Origin: Delphinus delphis
Taxonomy: Eukaryota; Chordata; Mammalia; Artiodactyla; Delphinidae
Reading direction: 5' to 3'
Assembly (NCBI RefSeq): GCF_949987515.2
Contig: NC_082701.1
Location: 41,061,755-41,125,754 of the forward strand
DNA length: 64,000 bases
Part shown: positions 43,831 through 55,709 of the stretch, one piece after another
Numbering within the stretch: the stretch's first letter is position 1
How the letters are laid out: every line of letters starts with the position of its first letter
Made by a program: the position numbers and the translations under genes
The notes under the pieces: model-generated
Database searches by the model: none
Told to the model about the DNA's origin: nothing
The model's input: the letters and a program-made list of their open reading frames with translations, nothing else

Positions 43831-43905
43831 GAATGAATGAATGCCATGAATGAATGAATGAATGCCATGAATGAATGAATAGATGCCGTGAATGAATGAA
43901 TGGCA
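43828..43905 (+). repeat. AATG microsatellite with GCC interruptions
   Basis: Blocks of 3-4 AATG units separated by 'gccatg' or 'gccgtg' at a period of about 24-26 bp. Grown from the L2 tail. Confidence 0.9.
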
Positions 43906-43984
43906 CTTACCTGATTGCAGTTGAGAGGACTAAATGACATAAAGCAGGCAAAACACTTAGCCCAGTTCCTACCATACAGTAATC

Positions 43985-44215
43985 ATATCCACTTATGTTT
44001 ATTGAGCACTTACTATGTGCCAGACATGGCTTAAGCACTCTATACCTGTTGATTTAGTTAATCCTCAAGACAGTCCTGAGGTGGATGCTGGTATTATAAT
44101 CTCCACTTAGCAAGTGAGGAAGCAGAGGGACAGAGGGACAAATAACTTGCCCAAGGTCACCCAGATAGTAAGTTCTAAACCAGGTTCAAAGCTATGCTCT
44201 TTTACCCTTTGCCCT
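43985..44215 (+). repeat. Ancient mammalian-wide repeat (MIR/L2 type)
   Basis: 'tttattgagcacttactatg', 'tgccagacatggcttaagca', 'acttgcccaaggtcacccag'. Well preserved. Confidence 0.7.
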
Positions 44216-44399
44216 GAATGCCTCTCGGGATGAGTGAGCTATGAAGGAAGCTGTGGCTATCATTGTTATTATACCCGATTCCACTGGAGAATAAGGACCT
44301 TAGTGCCACCCACACATGTGCCAGCCCTCTTGCTTCACCCAGGAGATGGTACCAATGAGGATCTGGCCCCTTGACTTTCAACCGTCATCCAGTCTGGGA

Positions 44400-44600
44400 A
44401 CCTGTCTGTGGAGGCAACATAACATACACTAGGGTGGGAGTTTGGTGCTCTTGTCCTGAGAATAACTTGCTTGTGTGACCTTGGAGAATTCACCTCACCT
44501 TTCTGGGCCACAGCCTCTTTACGTTTATAATGGAAGTGTGAGATAACGACCCTCCTCCCTCTATAGAGCTTCTTAGGATCTGCTTGGACAGGCTCTAGTG
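44400..44600 (+). repeat. MIR SINE relic
   Basis: 'tgcttgtgtgaccttggaga', 'ttcacctcacctttctgggc', 'ttacgtttataatggaagtg'. Confidence 0.65.
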
Positions 44601-44649
44601 GAAATCATTGTTGGGCTGAGAGGCTGAAAGGCAGAGATGTGCAAATCCC

Positions 44650-46010
44650 ACTTCCCTTGGGGGGCAGGGCCTCACCCGTGAGACATCAGAGGAGAGGTTG
44701 CAAACCCCCCTCCCCCAGTGTCAGGCGCCAGACGGGCTTTGTGAATGAGGGCATCCAGCCAATGGAGCGAGCTCACCTGCTAAAGGCAGCCACACTTGCC
44801 TACTGCCCAGTGTTGAGCTCACAAATGCAGCCCCCGTTTTGCCAAATGTTTCCAGATAGGCCAGGAATCTGAATTTTCTTACGGGAAATCTTTTTCAATG
44901 CTGACACCAGTTTTTCCGCAGTCTGTGATGATAGGAGGCATATCTGTGGGCTGGATTCAGCCCAGGGGCCTGACATCACCCATCTCTGCATCTGTATCTG
45001 CCCGGGAGAAGAACTGCTGGTAAGGAGACCATGCAGGGGCTCAAGGCGGCCCACCCGGCAAACCCATGGGGGACTCGGAATGGCTTCCTTCCGTATTCCA
45101 ACACCAAAGGGATGGATGTTCTAAGAGGCGCAGGGAGACAGTTTTTCTCTTACAGTTAAAGTCTTTCCATGGCAGTTGATCTTTTTATTTTCATGAGAGG
45201 AGTACATGCACAGGCGAAAAGGTGCAAACGGTGTAAGAGTGTATAATAGTATCCTAAGACCCCAGCCCTCTTCCTGGAAGCAGTTTCCTGTGTCTATTTC
45301 CAGAATCCATCCCTTTTTCTTTATACCCTGGGCTCATATTCTACACACTTTGTTCTGCACTTTCTACCTAGTGTATCTGAGACGTATTTTCAGATTATCC
45401 CATACAGATCCATCTTGTGTTTGTGATTACTCCACGGCAAGCCACTGTGTGGCTCCGCCATCATTTATTTTACCAAGCCCAGGGGTCGCATCCTTTAACG
45501 ATATCCAGTGTTTTTCTAAGACAGGCAGTGCTGCAAAGAACAACCTTGGCTATATGTATTTTGGGGTACATACAGCATGTCTGTAGTCTGAGAAATAATA
45601 TGTGTTTTTCTAAAGGGACCAGTCAGACCCATGGCAATTCATCTGACCTTAACTAGTGATATATAAACCTGTAATACTTCTTTTCCTAGTATCCATTAAA
45701 CAGGACTCTAACAAAGAACAAATAATAAAGCAAATGGGACAAATTGATGATATCAGGGGACTCCGGGAAAAAGGCAATGTGGGTGTTCTTTGTACTATTC
45801 TTTGTAGTATTTCTGTAGCTTTTCTCTAAATTGAAAATAATTTCCAAATTGAAAGTGTTAACAAATTCCTGTAATGAAGCAACATTGTGACTTGCCTAAA
45901 ACATTATACTGTTAATTAGAAGCACCTTAGTCCCTCCTGCTATTTAGAATCTTTTATTCTCTATTTAATTTTTACGATTTGATTTTTTTAAATATTTACA
46001 ATAGCAACAC
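44650..46010. other. Unassigned intronic sequence with possible old LINE
   Basis: No exon. The stretch 45180-45600 (for example 'cacggcaagccactgtgtgg', 'gcagtgctgcaaagaacaac') reads like an old LINE fragment, but I could not assign a family. Confidence 0.35.
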
Positions 46011-47034
46011 ATGCTGACAATAGCGAGTGAAATAAAATAGTACAAAAGGAAGGGATAAGAGATGGTACGATCATGTTTGAGATTTGCGTTTGAGGGTGAT
46101 CACTCTGATGACAGTGTGGGAACAGGACTGGAAAAGGCACAACAGGACGTGGGGAGAGGGGTACAGGTATCACAGAAATTCCTGGACCAATCTTCCCCAA
46201 CCTTTTAAATCTGATGTCCTAAGAACTCACCTGGCCCTCCCTCTCCCCCCACAAGCCCGTGCCACTTCTGGAAGAGTTGCCTGAGGCTTTTTGGCAATTG
46301 TGGTGTTCTCAGCTGGTGGAAGTTGCCTCCCAGCCCCAGAGTGCCTGTTAGCAGAACCATTAACGATTTGACAGAAATCGTTTTGGAAAACCTGCACCAA
46401 AAAATCTGTTCCTCTTTTCTACAGCTGCCCTTTGTGCCCTGTAGTTCGAAAAGCAAAAGTTCAGGGGAAACAAGATCTTGGGAACCCCCGTAATGATAGA
46501 ACCCAACAGATGGTCTAATTGTACAGACTATGGGTGAGTTTGAAGATGCTTCCTCACCAATGATCCCCAGTCCAATGGTCTCAGCATCACGGAGCTGGGA
46601 CATCCCGGGAGAACAGTCCACCTTCCGCATGCTACAATTGGGAGACCCAAATTTCTTGGAAGAGAAGACTAGACATCTCACTTACTTTTAAAAATCCTCT
46701 TTTTAATCAGATCCTCACTTTCCTCTTTTTTCATGAAAACCAGAGTCTCAGGTATCGGATAATCACACCTGTCCCCAACCTAAGCCCCACCTCATCCTCA
46801 AGGCCCCTGGCTGGCCCATCGAAAGGATCATAATGCCAGCAAACACCTTTGTTTCTTCTTATAAGCATCTGTAACATTAAATGGAAAGAAAGAAAAAGAA
46901 ATGCAAAAAAATCCATCAACCTAATTGCTTGGAAGTGAAATGTTTTCCATGAAGCATGACTAATGCTGACCCGATGGTGGTTTTTCGTTTTCCACTCTGG
47001 TCTACTTCACAGAACTCCCAATTGATATGAATGA

Positions 47035-47090
47035 GGGTTGGTGTTTGTGTGTGTGCGTGCCTGTGTGTGCACACGTGCTTGCGTCTGCAG
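47035..47090 (+). repeat. TG-rich tract
   Basis: Interrupted TG/CG run ('gtttgtgtgtgtgcgtgcct'). Confidence 0.8.
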
Positions 47091-47194
47091 ACACTCAGGA
47101 CTAAAATGAAGCTAGAAACCACAGTCAGTAAGGTACCTGTTTGGTCTTGAGTTCCTGAAGCTAGGCATACTAGTTGGGGATCAGTATTGTATGT

Positions 47195-47345
47195 GATTAA
47201 ACACACATAGAACTTGAACCCCAGCTCTGTCCCCTGCACACCGTGTGACCTTGGGAAGGTGTATACCTTCTCTAAGGCTCAGTTTCTTCTGCAAAGGGGG
47301 ACTATTGAAATAACTATCTCACAGGGGTGAGATAGTTATAACAGT
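47195..47345 (+). repeat. MIR SINE relic containing a perfect hairpin
   Basis: 'cgtgtgaccttgggaaggtg', 'ctctaaggctcagtttcttc' are MIR core. Its 'aataactatctcac' segment is followed by an inverted copy (stem 47310-47322 with 47327-47339, loop AGGG). Confidence 0.75.
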
Positions 47346-47869
47346 CGTGAGATCCACACACGAGAACCAGTCAGACCTAACAGAGGCAGAGAGTAGAGGG
47401 CAGGAGGGTCCTCAGTACATCTCAGAGGTCAACGCAGCCTGTGCGTGTCTTGTTAAAATGGAGAGATATAGTTCTTGGAAGAAGAAAGTTCTAGGCAAAG
47501 ACATTCTAGAAGGAAGAGCATCAAAACTCCAGCTAGGAGAGCCCGGAAACAGAGCAAGGTGTAAGAGACACACCTTATAGGTAGTTCAGGAGCTAAGGCC
47601 AAGCGTGAGGGGGTTGCCCTAGGCAACGCTATGTGAGCCGCAGTGGAATGTCTGTGCTACCATTGCTAGGCTCTGCAAACACATTTTCCTGTAGCTCAGG
47701 GAAACAACGCACTGGACTTTAACCAACACATCAACCTTGGGAATGGCCTACCAAACCAAAGCAGTCTCTTGCCATTGTCCTCTCCCAGCAGGCCATGGGC
47801 AGGAAATCTGGTCTCCAGGCTGGGTCTGTGTCAGCACACCCAGAGAGGTGTGTCAGGTCCTTGTAGACC

Positions 47870-48110
47870 AATTTATCCTAGAGCAGAGCAGAATGTTTGT
47901 AGCAGGCTGGGCTGTATTATGCATGCCATTCATTTGCTAATTTGAGTTTCCTTCTCCTCTTAAAAAAATGAAAAGCAAATAAATGATGAATGGGAGGGAA
48001 ATCGAATGCCTAATAAATGAAAAGCCTGCCATGATGAAAAAAATTTGGTGCAATTTGAGAACAAAATGAGTTCTGCTAAAGACGGCGCGGGGGGTGGGGG
48101 GGCATGAACT
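47870..48110. other. AT-rich, repeat-poor island with octamer-like motifs
   Basis: Contains TATTATGCATGCC (about 47914-47926), CATTTGCTAATTTGAG (about 47931) and several AAATAAATGA/AATGAAAAGC segments. No repeat or exon recognised. The look is that of a conserved non-coding element; conservation cannot be tested here. Confidence 0.35.
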
Positions 48111-48129
48111 CCCTGAGCAAGGGAGCCCT

Positions 48130-48310
48130 GTGGTTTATGGCTCAAGCTCTGGGTTGGGAGAGGATTCAGAAGGGAAGAGCAAAGCCCCCATTCTTCCCAC
48201 ACTCTGTGTGACCCTAGGCAAGTCACTCCATCTCTCTGAGCCTCTGAGTTTCCCAATCTGAAAAATGGGCCTGATAGCACCTGGCCTGCTTACCTCATAG
48301 GATTCCTGGG
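48130..48310 (+). repeat. MIR SINE relic
   Basis: 'gtgtgaccctaggcaagtca', 'ctccatctctctgagcctct', 'gcttacctcataggattcct'. Confidence 0.8.
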
Positions 48311-48439
48311 AGATCAGCGCTGGTAAGGTAGGTGGGAGAGCTGGCACTGATCCAAGAACTTGCAGGTCAATAAAAGGATTGCTTCTAATACAATTCAATG
48401 GCTGTACTGAAATCAGAGGGACTTTTTGCCCTTAGAAAC

Positions 48440-48680
48440 AGCGTGAGGTGGGAAGAGCATAGCCTTTGCATACAGATCTGGTTTGGATCTGAACCTATTA
48501 GCTGGATGACCTTGACCTTGGATAAGTCACCTTCCCTCTCTGAGCCTCAGTTTCCCCAGAAGTGGAATAGGAATAATGACGCTTGTACCCTTGTACCATC
48601 GGTCAAAGAATGAACTAGGTTAAGGTATAAGATGGTACCTGGCACATAGTAGGTGCTCAACTAAAGCATGTTTTACTGTC
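48440..48680 (+). repeat. MIR SINE relic (nearly full length)
   Basis: 'ttgaccttggataagtcacc', 'ctctgagcctcagtttcccc', 'ggtacctggcacatagtagg', 'tgctcaactaaagcatg'. Confidence 0.85.
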
Positions 48681-49650
48681 CTTCCTGCCCTGACTATTGA
48701 ACAGCAGCATTTGCCCTGTTGTCATGGTGAACCCAGAACCTGCTTCATAAAATTGTAGAGATTGACCACAAGAAAAATTATGATTTTTGAGACTTTTTTT
48801 TTTTGAGCTGTGAGAGACCTTAGAAATATTTAGCTCAGGATCTGTTTATTTCCCTCTCAGAGTCAAAGCATTTTTAACTGACTACAAATACTAAGCCAAC
48901 CCCTTCAAAATATAACCTTGCAGCGCATCTGACATCAAGAAATTAACAAGCAGGCATAAAACACTGAGAATCTGGCTGGCTATCTGCAGATTAAAAATGG
49001 AAATAAAGCACACACACAAATACATTTTTACACATAACCACTTGAAATACATATTCATCAGCACCAATTCATCTAACTCCAATCACATATAGCTTCAAAC
49101 TCAGAGGGGCTAGCAAATTTTGCCTTTAGTCAGAATTTTTCAAAGTCTGTCCCTTGGAACTGTAGGGTTTCTTAGAGGTTCCTTGGGCTACCTTGGGGGC
49201 GAAAGGAGGAGTCCCCTCCCCACTTTAGCCAGAGCATCATTAATCTCTTTTAAACATCAGGGTACTGTGTAGGCTTTGTTTAAAATAAAACCGGAATGGA
49301 ATCTCTGTTTCAAACTCAAAGCCCCATGACTTCTGGCTTGGCCACACCCACTGTGTTCTGGGGCCGCTTTCTCATCTCCCAGTCATGCCACCTCCCCAGC
49401 CACAGTCTGACAGTCCAGGGTCCCAAGCCGAAGGCTCATTCGCCACATTCTGAGAGGCTGGAGGGTTCAGCCTCATCCACCACCTGTTGGATGCAGGCCC
49501 ACCGCGCATGTGGCGGAGCTAAGTTTCTGCAGCCAGGGTTTTGCATGGGGGTCTATAAGCGGCAAAGACCTCCCGTCCAGAGTGAGTGGTCATCTGCCAG
49601 GTGCTCCTGCTGGATCGAGACTAGACAGACAGGGGCGACACACGTGGAAG
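48681..49650. other. Unassigned intronic sequence
   Basis: No exon or named repeat. Parts at 49100-49290 ('tttcaaagtctgtcccttgg') may be a degraded transposon. Confidence 0.35.
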
Positions 49651-49654
49651 GCGG

Positions 49655-50305
49655 GCTGGGTTCTTTGTCTTAGCTGGAAGGCCATGTTATTCCCCCATCC
49701 TCCTTGATACGCCCCTTCCCTGGATTCCCAGACAGGACTCTGTCGCAGAGTTTTTCCTTCTCACCCTCCTCTTCCAGGACCCCTCTGCTGCTCTTCTCCC
49801 CGACCTCCTGGTGTTGGGAGCCTCAGGGCTCAGTCCGTCGTCCCCCCTTTCTCTACACTGGCTCCCTTGCTGAGCCCCTCTAGGTCCCACGGTTCTGAGT
49901 ACCACCTCCATGCTGATGCCCCCTGCCCAGAGCTCTCTCCCAAACCCCAGACCCTCCTGCCCAGCCACCTACTCCATCTCTGGACAACATCTCACACACC
50001 CCGTTTGTGAAACTGAATTTCTGTTCTCACTCCCGAAAACTACTCCACTCACACAGCCTTATGTACCCCAGTGAGGACACCTGCACCCTTCCACTGGTCC
50101 AGGGGAAACGTCAGTCTGGAACCCTTTCTTTCTCTCTCACCCCACCTCCAGTTGCTTAGGAAATCCTGTTGGGTTTACCTTCAAAATATGCCAAGAATCC
50201 AAGCATTTCACACCGCTTGCAGTGCTCCCGCCTTGTCCAAACCATCACCATGTCTTGCTTGGATGGCTTCAAGTCCTAACACTTTCTCCTTCCACCTGTA
50301 CCCCC
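49655..50305 (+). repeat. L2 LINE relic, left part
   Basis: 'tctggacaacatctcacaca', 'ccagttgcttaggaaatcct', 'gcctgcttcg'-type and 'caagcatttcacaccgcttg' follow the middle of L2 ORF2. It continues after the LTR at 50306-50780. Confidence 0.55.
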
Positions 50306-50780
50306 TGGACGCGGCCGAATAATGGTCCCCCAAGATAGCAGGTTCCAATCCCTAAAATGTGTAAATGTTGCCTTCTTTGGAAAAAGAGTCTTTGTAGGTG
50401 TGATTAAGGACCTTGAGATTGGGAGATTATCCTGGATTATCCAGGTGGGCCCTAAATGCTCCCACAAGTGTTCTTATAAGAGGCAGAGGGAGATTTGACA
50501 CTCGTACACAGAGAAGGTGCTATGAGCCCAGAGACAGAGGTTGAGTGATGTGACCACAAGCCAAGGAATGCCATAGACCCCAGAAACTGGAAGAGGCGAG
50601 GAACAGACTCTCCCTAAGAGCTGCCAGACAGGGTATGGCCCTGCTGACGTACTGATTCCAGCCCAGTGACACTGACTGTGGGTCTGTGCCTCCCCGACTG
50701 TGAGAGAATAAGTTTCTGTCATTTTAAGCCAGACAGTTCATGGTAATTTGTTACAGCGGCCACAGAAAACTAATACATGC
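50306..50780 (+). mobile_element. MaLR-type solo LTR (MLT1-like) nested in L2
   Basis: 'gccgaataatggtcccccaa', 'ggattatccaggtgggccct', 'gatgtgaccacaagccaagg', 'gtttctgtcattttaagcca', 'gtaatttgttacagcggcca' follow MLT1. The L2 sequence flows on both sides, so the LTR inserted into an existing L2. Confidence 0.8.
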
Positions 50781-51465
50781 CCCTACAGTCTCTTCTTACC
50801 ACATTCTTTTAAACATCAATAACATCACATTAATCATTTGCTCAAAGCACTCCAGAGCCGCCCCCACCCCCGCCTCATTCAGAGAAGAGCCGCGGTCATC
50901 ACAGTGGCTAATGTTCTTGTCCACATTACTGTTCTGACCTATTTTACTTGCACATACTCAGCCGCTCCATCCACACTGGTCTCCCTGCTATTTCATGAGT
51001 AGGCCAGCCATACACCCACCCCAGGGCCTTTGCACCTGCTGTTCCCTCTACCTGGAATGCTCTTCCCCAAGATATCCACATGGCTCACTCCCTCACCACT
51101 TTGCAGTCTCAAAAGCTGAGATTTAAGTCAGATCTCACTTCTCAGTGAGATCAACCATAACCACCCTCTTTTAGCCACAGTCTGCACTCCCTCTTTCCCT
51201 GGCACACCCAATTCTCCTCACCTGTTTCTACTTTTCATTTTATCCATAGTTTTCTACAACCTCCCAACATACTATATCATTTTCTTATTTATTATGTTTG
51301 TTGTTTTCTGCCTGTCTCCCCAACCCCACGTACCTGTGCCCTAGAATATAAGCTCCCTGTGGCACAGCGGTCTCTGTCGCTTTTGTCCACTGATATATCC
51401 TAAATACCTAAAGCAGAGCCTGGCACGGAAAAGATGCTCAGAAGATATTTGCTGAATGAACGGGT
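50781..51465 (+). repeat. L2 LINE relic, right part with 3' tail
   Basis: 'gggcctttgcacctgctgtt', 'ccctctacctggaatgctct', 'gcagagcctggcacggaaaa', 'atgctcagaagatatttgct', 'gaatgaacggg' give the L2 end. Confidence 0.85.
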
Positions 51466-51873
51466 GCACGTGTGATCTATGAAACCAAAACTTACCTGCC
51501 TTCGTTCTTAGGTAAGACTCATCCTTCCTCTCCTTAAACCTCCATGTGGGAACTTTCTCTTGGCTTATAGTAGACTCACTCCTTCTGCCCCAGGGAGCCC
51601 AAGAGAAGCTCCTTCTACCGAGTCACCTCCCTACTGGCCTCCTGGCTGCCAGGGGACACAGGTGGACCCTCCTACCCTGCTTTTCTGGAAGCCACTCTGT
51701 TCTCTCTTATCTCTGCTTCCTACAAACATTCCCACCCCCCCAAAATTCTGATTGGTTCAAAAACTGAGAGACCATTTCAGCTGTGTTTCTGGATTCAGAG
51801 TTTCATGAAAACTAAATAAACTTAGAAGAGCGATCCCAGGAGACCTGACAGCTGGACACCTAAGATCTCATAG

Positions 51874-52346
51874 GCTCTAGATCTTTCTCTTTTTTTTAAT
51901 TGAAGTATAGTTGATTTACAATCTTGTACCAATCTCTGCGGTACAGCAAAGTGACTCAGTTATACACGTATATACATTCTTTTTTTTAAGTATTCTTTTC
52001 CATTATGGTTTATCCCAGGAGACTGGATGTAGTTCCCTGTGCTATACAGTAGGACCTTGTTGTTTATCCATTCTACATGTAATAGTTTGCACCTACCAAC
52101 CCCCAATTTCCAGTCCATCCCTCTCCCTCCCCCCCTCCCCCTTGGCAACCACGAGTCTGTTCTCTACGCCTGTGAGTCTGTTCCTGTTTTGTAGATAGGT
52201 TCATCTGCACCACAGTTTAGATTCCACCTGTAAGTGATGGCACATGGCCTCTGTCTTGCTCTGTCTGACTTGATTTAGCATGATCATCTCTAGGTGCCTC
52301 CCTGTTGCTGTAAAGGGCATGACTTTGTTCTGCTCTAGACCTTTCT
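51874..52346 (-). mobile_element. L1 3' fragment with target site duplication
   Basis: The element is 51889-52331: a T-run then 'ttgaagtatagttgatttac', 'tgtgctatacagtaggacct', 'ggtgcctccctgttgctgta'. Flanks GCTCTAGATCTTTCT (51874-51888) and GCTCTAGACCTTTCT (52332-52346) match at 14 of 15. Older subfamily than the copy at 29773. Confidence 0.9.
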
Positions 52347-52539
52347 ATTTGGCACCGCTCCCCACATTTTATCAAACACACTGAAACCAACCCCTTGTTC
52401 CACAGGAAATATAATTTTTTGTGGTAACACACTTTGGAAGGATTATTGAAATTCTGCCTTGTGACTATTTGGCTACAAGTTGCTCATCTAACTCACCACT
52501 GGCTGTGATTTCTTAACAACCATCTCGTGTACTTTGGAA

Positions 52540-52825
52540 TTCTTTTTTTTTTTTATTGAAATACAGTTGATTTACAATATTATATTAGGTTCAGGTGTAC
52601 AGCACAGTAATCCAGTATTTTTATAGATTATATTCCCTTTAAAGTTATTATAAAAGAATGGCTCTGTTTCCCTGTGCTGTACAACATATCCTTGTTGCTT
52701 ATTTATTTTATACACAGCAGTCTGTATCTCTTAATCTATTACCCCTATCTTGTCCCTCCCATCTTCTTTTTCCCTACGGGTACTTTGTACACTAGTTTGT
52801 TCACTACATCTGCGTGAATTCCTGC
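52540..52825 (-). mobile_element. Older L1 3' fragment
   Basis: A T-run at 52543, then 'attgaaatacagttgattta', 'gttcaggtgtacagcacagt', 'gtgctgtacaacatatcctt'. GAATTC flanks both ends (52537 region and 52817 region), possibly part of a target duplication. Confidence 0.8.
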
Positions 52826-52829
52826 AGAG

Positions 52830-53600
52830 TGAGGAGAATCTAGCCTATGCATTATTTCCCAACATAATGAAATTTTAACACATGCTCTATGGAACAGTTA
52901 GTGAAGTCGACGTGACTTCAATGTTGTAGACATTTAAATCAACATTCATTCATTTCATTTCTTCCCGTTTTGTATTTTGGAGCCAATACATTTTTTCAGG
53001 CCCTCGTTTTATATTTTGTAGGCTTTCGAAAACCTCTGAGGTCCCAGGGACGGCATCAGTGGTGGCTGATGTATAAACTGATTGTGTTGGGGAGCCCTCA
53101 GTGGGAACCAGAAAGTCTGGGTGCTGCCAAGGTGTACCGTGTAAAGTTGAACAAGTCCTTCGCACACTCTAAGCCTAAGCGTCCCTGATCCTAGAGTTGG
53201 GATTTGGGCTCTGCTTTGAAGGAATCAAATGGGATAATGTATGGCACACGTGCTTTGTAAACAAGAAAGCAATATATGCATCCTGTCTATGGCCATCGTT
53301 TCTACCAGCCTCGTGGCTGACTTCACCTGGGCCCAGGTATGGAGGGATGCAGGTGTGAGCCTGCCGCTGCCTGGCAAGGCTCCCTGGCACAGCTATTCTG
53401 TCTGCCAATCTGGCTGCCAGACCTGCCTGGGTTTTAGTAAAGTTCCCCCACTGCCTTGAAAGGACCAGCATTTATTGAGTGACTACTGTGTGTGAGGTGT
53501 TCTTTATACATCATTTCATTTTATCCACATGGAAGCCCGTGAGCCCAGAAGTGTTCTGTTTCTCTCCCTGCCTTTGCCCTCTTGGCACTCAGCACCTGCA
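52830..53600. other. Unassigned intronic sequence
   Basis: No exon. A repeat-like phrase 'agcatttattgagtgactac' at about 53468 belongs to an ancient L2/MIR-type tail. Confidence 0.35.
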
Positions 53601-54075
53601 TCCTTGAGCCAGGACCCCATGCCTTGAGCCAGGACCTGGGAGTTGTTCTTTAGTCCTTCCTCCCTCTCCCCCACCCCCATGTCTTATCCATCAGCCAAGT
53701 TGGCCAAGTCCACCTTCAACCCATTTCCTGAGTCCATCTACCTCTCTCCATCTTGTCTGCTTCTATCACCTCTCGCCAGGATGGTAAGAGCCTCCAAACT
53801 GGCCTTCCCACATTCACAGGATCCCCTCCATCCCACCCTCCCCTCGGGTCCAGAGTGCTTCTTAAACAGGTAAATCAGAACACAGATTCTGTGTTCTCTT
53901 GTATCATTTCTGAGCTTCCTTCCTAGCTCTGCACACAATTCATAACCCACGTTCTTGTTCCTTTATTTGCACACTCCCTGCTTCCCCACAGTCAGTAACT
54001 CCAAGAGGGCTTATGGGGTGCACAGTGCCTGGGGCTCCATGGACATCTCACAAACAGTTGTTGAATTAATGAAGA
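53600..54075 (+). repeat. L2 LINE relic
   Basis: 'gagttgttctttagtccttc', 'ccatgtcttatccatcagcc', 'ctctctccatcttgtctgct', 'gtaaatcagaacacagattc' follow L2 ORF2. The end carries 'cagttgttgaattaatgaag'. 'ccttgagccaggacc' is duplicated at 53602 and 53622. Confidence 0.65.
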
Positions 54076-54399
54076 TTTCCATATTGGCTCCGTGTGGAAG
54101 AGCAGATGTTTAACCCAGAGATGGGCCAGAATCCCAGCCCCTTTAGGATCGTAGCAAGCTCCTCTGGACTCCCCAAGCACCTGTTCTAATCTCCATAATA
54201 GCTCTTACTGCACTTTAATTGATCTTTTTCTTGTCTCTTCCTGTAGCCTGTGAGCTTCTCAAAAGCCAGGAACCATGTGCCCCAGAGAAAATGCATTTAA
54301 GGGGTAAATAGAACTTATGAGTCAGTCTCAGGCAGGAATCGGGATCTGACTGGGAATCTTTACATTGCGTGTGATTATCATTACACATTGTTATGATCT

Positions 54400-54580
54400 C
54401 TATTTAATATAATTATTATTATGTGGTAATCGTTATAGAATAGACTACGTTAATGCTAAAAACACCCGCATAACCCAGTCTAAACCCTTTGTTAGATGCA
54501 TGAGGCCAAGAGCACCGTGAGAAGGGTCTTGCCCAAGATCACACGATGGTAGAACCAAGACCAGACTTCAGAGCCTCCCG
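54400..54580 (+). repeat. Ancient mammalian-wide repeat (MIR/L2 type)
   Basis: 'tcttgcccaagatcacacga', 'tggtagaaccaagaccagac'. Confidence 0.45.
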
Positions 54581-54599
54581 CTTCCTGTCCTGTCCTTTT

Positions 54600-55540
54600 C
54601 TGCTCCTTCTGGCTACCAGCCTGTATCACCGCATTTTTCTCTTCTGCATTCTCACCTGAGCAGAGATGCTTAAACCAGTGAAAAGGGCAGGGTCAGTGTT
54701 AGGGCCCCTTGTCGTCGTCAATGCTGAAGGCTGTGTGTTGAGAGCACAGGACTTGGTATTCAAGGTCATTATGAGATCTCACAGGGTGGGGAGGTGTGGC
54801 CAGGACCACAGGCCACTCTTTGGGATTAAGAGCTACTGATTTCCTCCCTGGGTGCTGTTCAGGAGCATAAGATTATCCTGGCAAAGTAGATTATGGTGCC
54901 TTTGTTTGCTTTTCTGTTACCAAAGCTGATTGTGTGTAAGCTTTATATGTGTCTGCTTAAACCCTTTAGTTCAATACCTGCGTGGAAAATAGAAATCATA
55001 AAAATGATGTCTAATACCTATTCTGCCAGGCACTGTGCTAAGCGTCGGATATGTGTTTGTTCATGTAAACACTTATCTGATTCATTGGACCAACAAAGGC
55101 CACCCAGGCGTGTAAATCAGAATTTCACGGGCTTCCTAGGGGCCTCATTTTCCAGTCTGGTGGTCCACATGTTTTTCTCAAATCAATGAATGATCACCTA
55201 CCCTGCCTTTCCAGTGTGAGTTATAGACAAATACAGAGGTGTCCCCAAATACTGCCAGGACAAAGCCACTAGTATTCCATAGCTTTTCAAATAAAATGAT
55301 TTTGTTCTGCTTCTTCCTTCAATCCAGATGAGGACATACATATCTTCGCATGTGTGACCTGCTATGAGTGTCTGTCCTAGCAGGATCGCTTAGCATGTCC
55401 CCATACTTTCTTAGACTTTTTCCATGGGAAGGGTTATACAAAGAATAAAAGGATAGGAAGACCTGGCCAGTTTTAATTTGGTCAGCACCACATTTAGCCT
55501 AGCACTATGCAAATTATTGCTATTTTATGAACTTATAGAA
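54600..55540. other. Unassigned intronic sequence
   Basis: No exon recognised. A short ancient tail ('cctattctgccaggcactgt') is at about 55015. Confidence 0.35.
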
Positions 55541-55544
55541 GTGG

Positions 55545-55705
55545 GTTGGGGTGACAGGAGGTTCCTGGGAGATCTAGTTCATCTCTCTCATGTTACACAA
55601 GAGAAAACAGAGGCTCAGAGAGGTTAAGTGACTTGTCCAAGGTCACACAGCTAATTTATGGCAGAGCTGTAACTAGAACCCAGTTCTCCCAACTCCCAGT
55701 TAGGT
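55545..55705 (+). repeat. Ancient mammalian-wide repeat (MIR/L2 type)
   Basis: 'gaggctcagagaggttaagt', 'gacttgtccaaggtcacaca', 'gctaatttatggcagagctg'. Well preserved. Confidence 0.75.
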
Positions 55706-55709
55706 GCTC

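Noticed and set aside
43320..43832. 170-codon plus-strand open frame
   Set aside because: It lies entirely in an L2 relic.
53602..53640. Short duplication of CCTTGAGCCAGGACC
   Set aside because: A single 20-bp local duplication inside a diverged repeat; too common to be informative.
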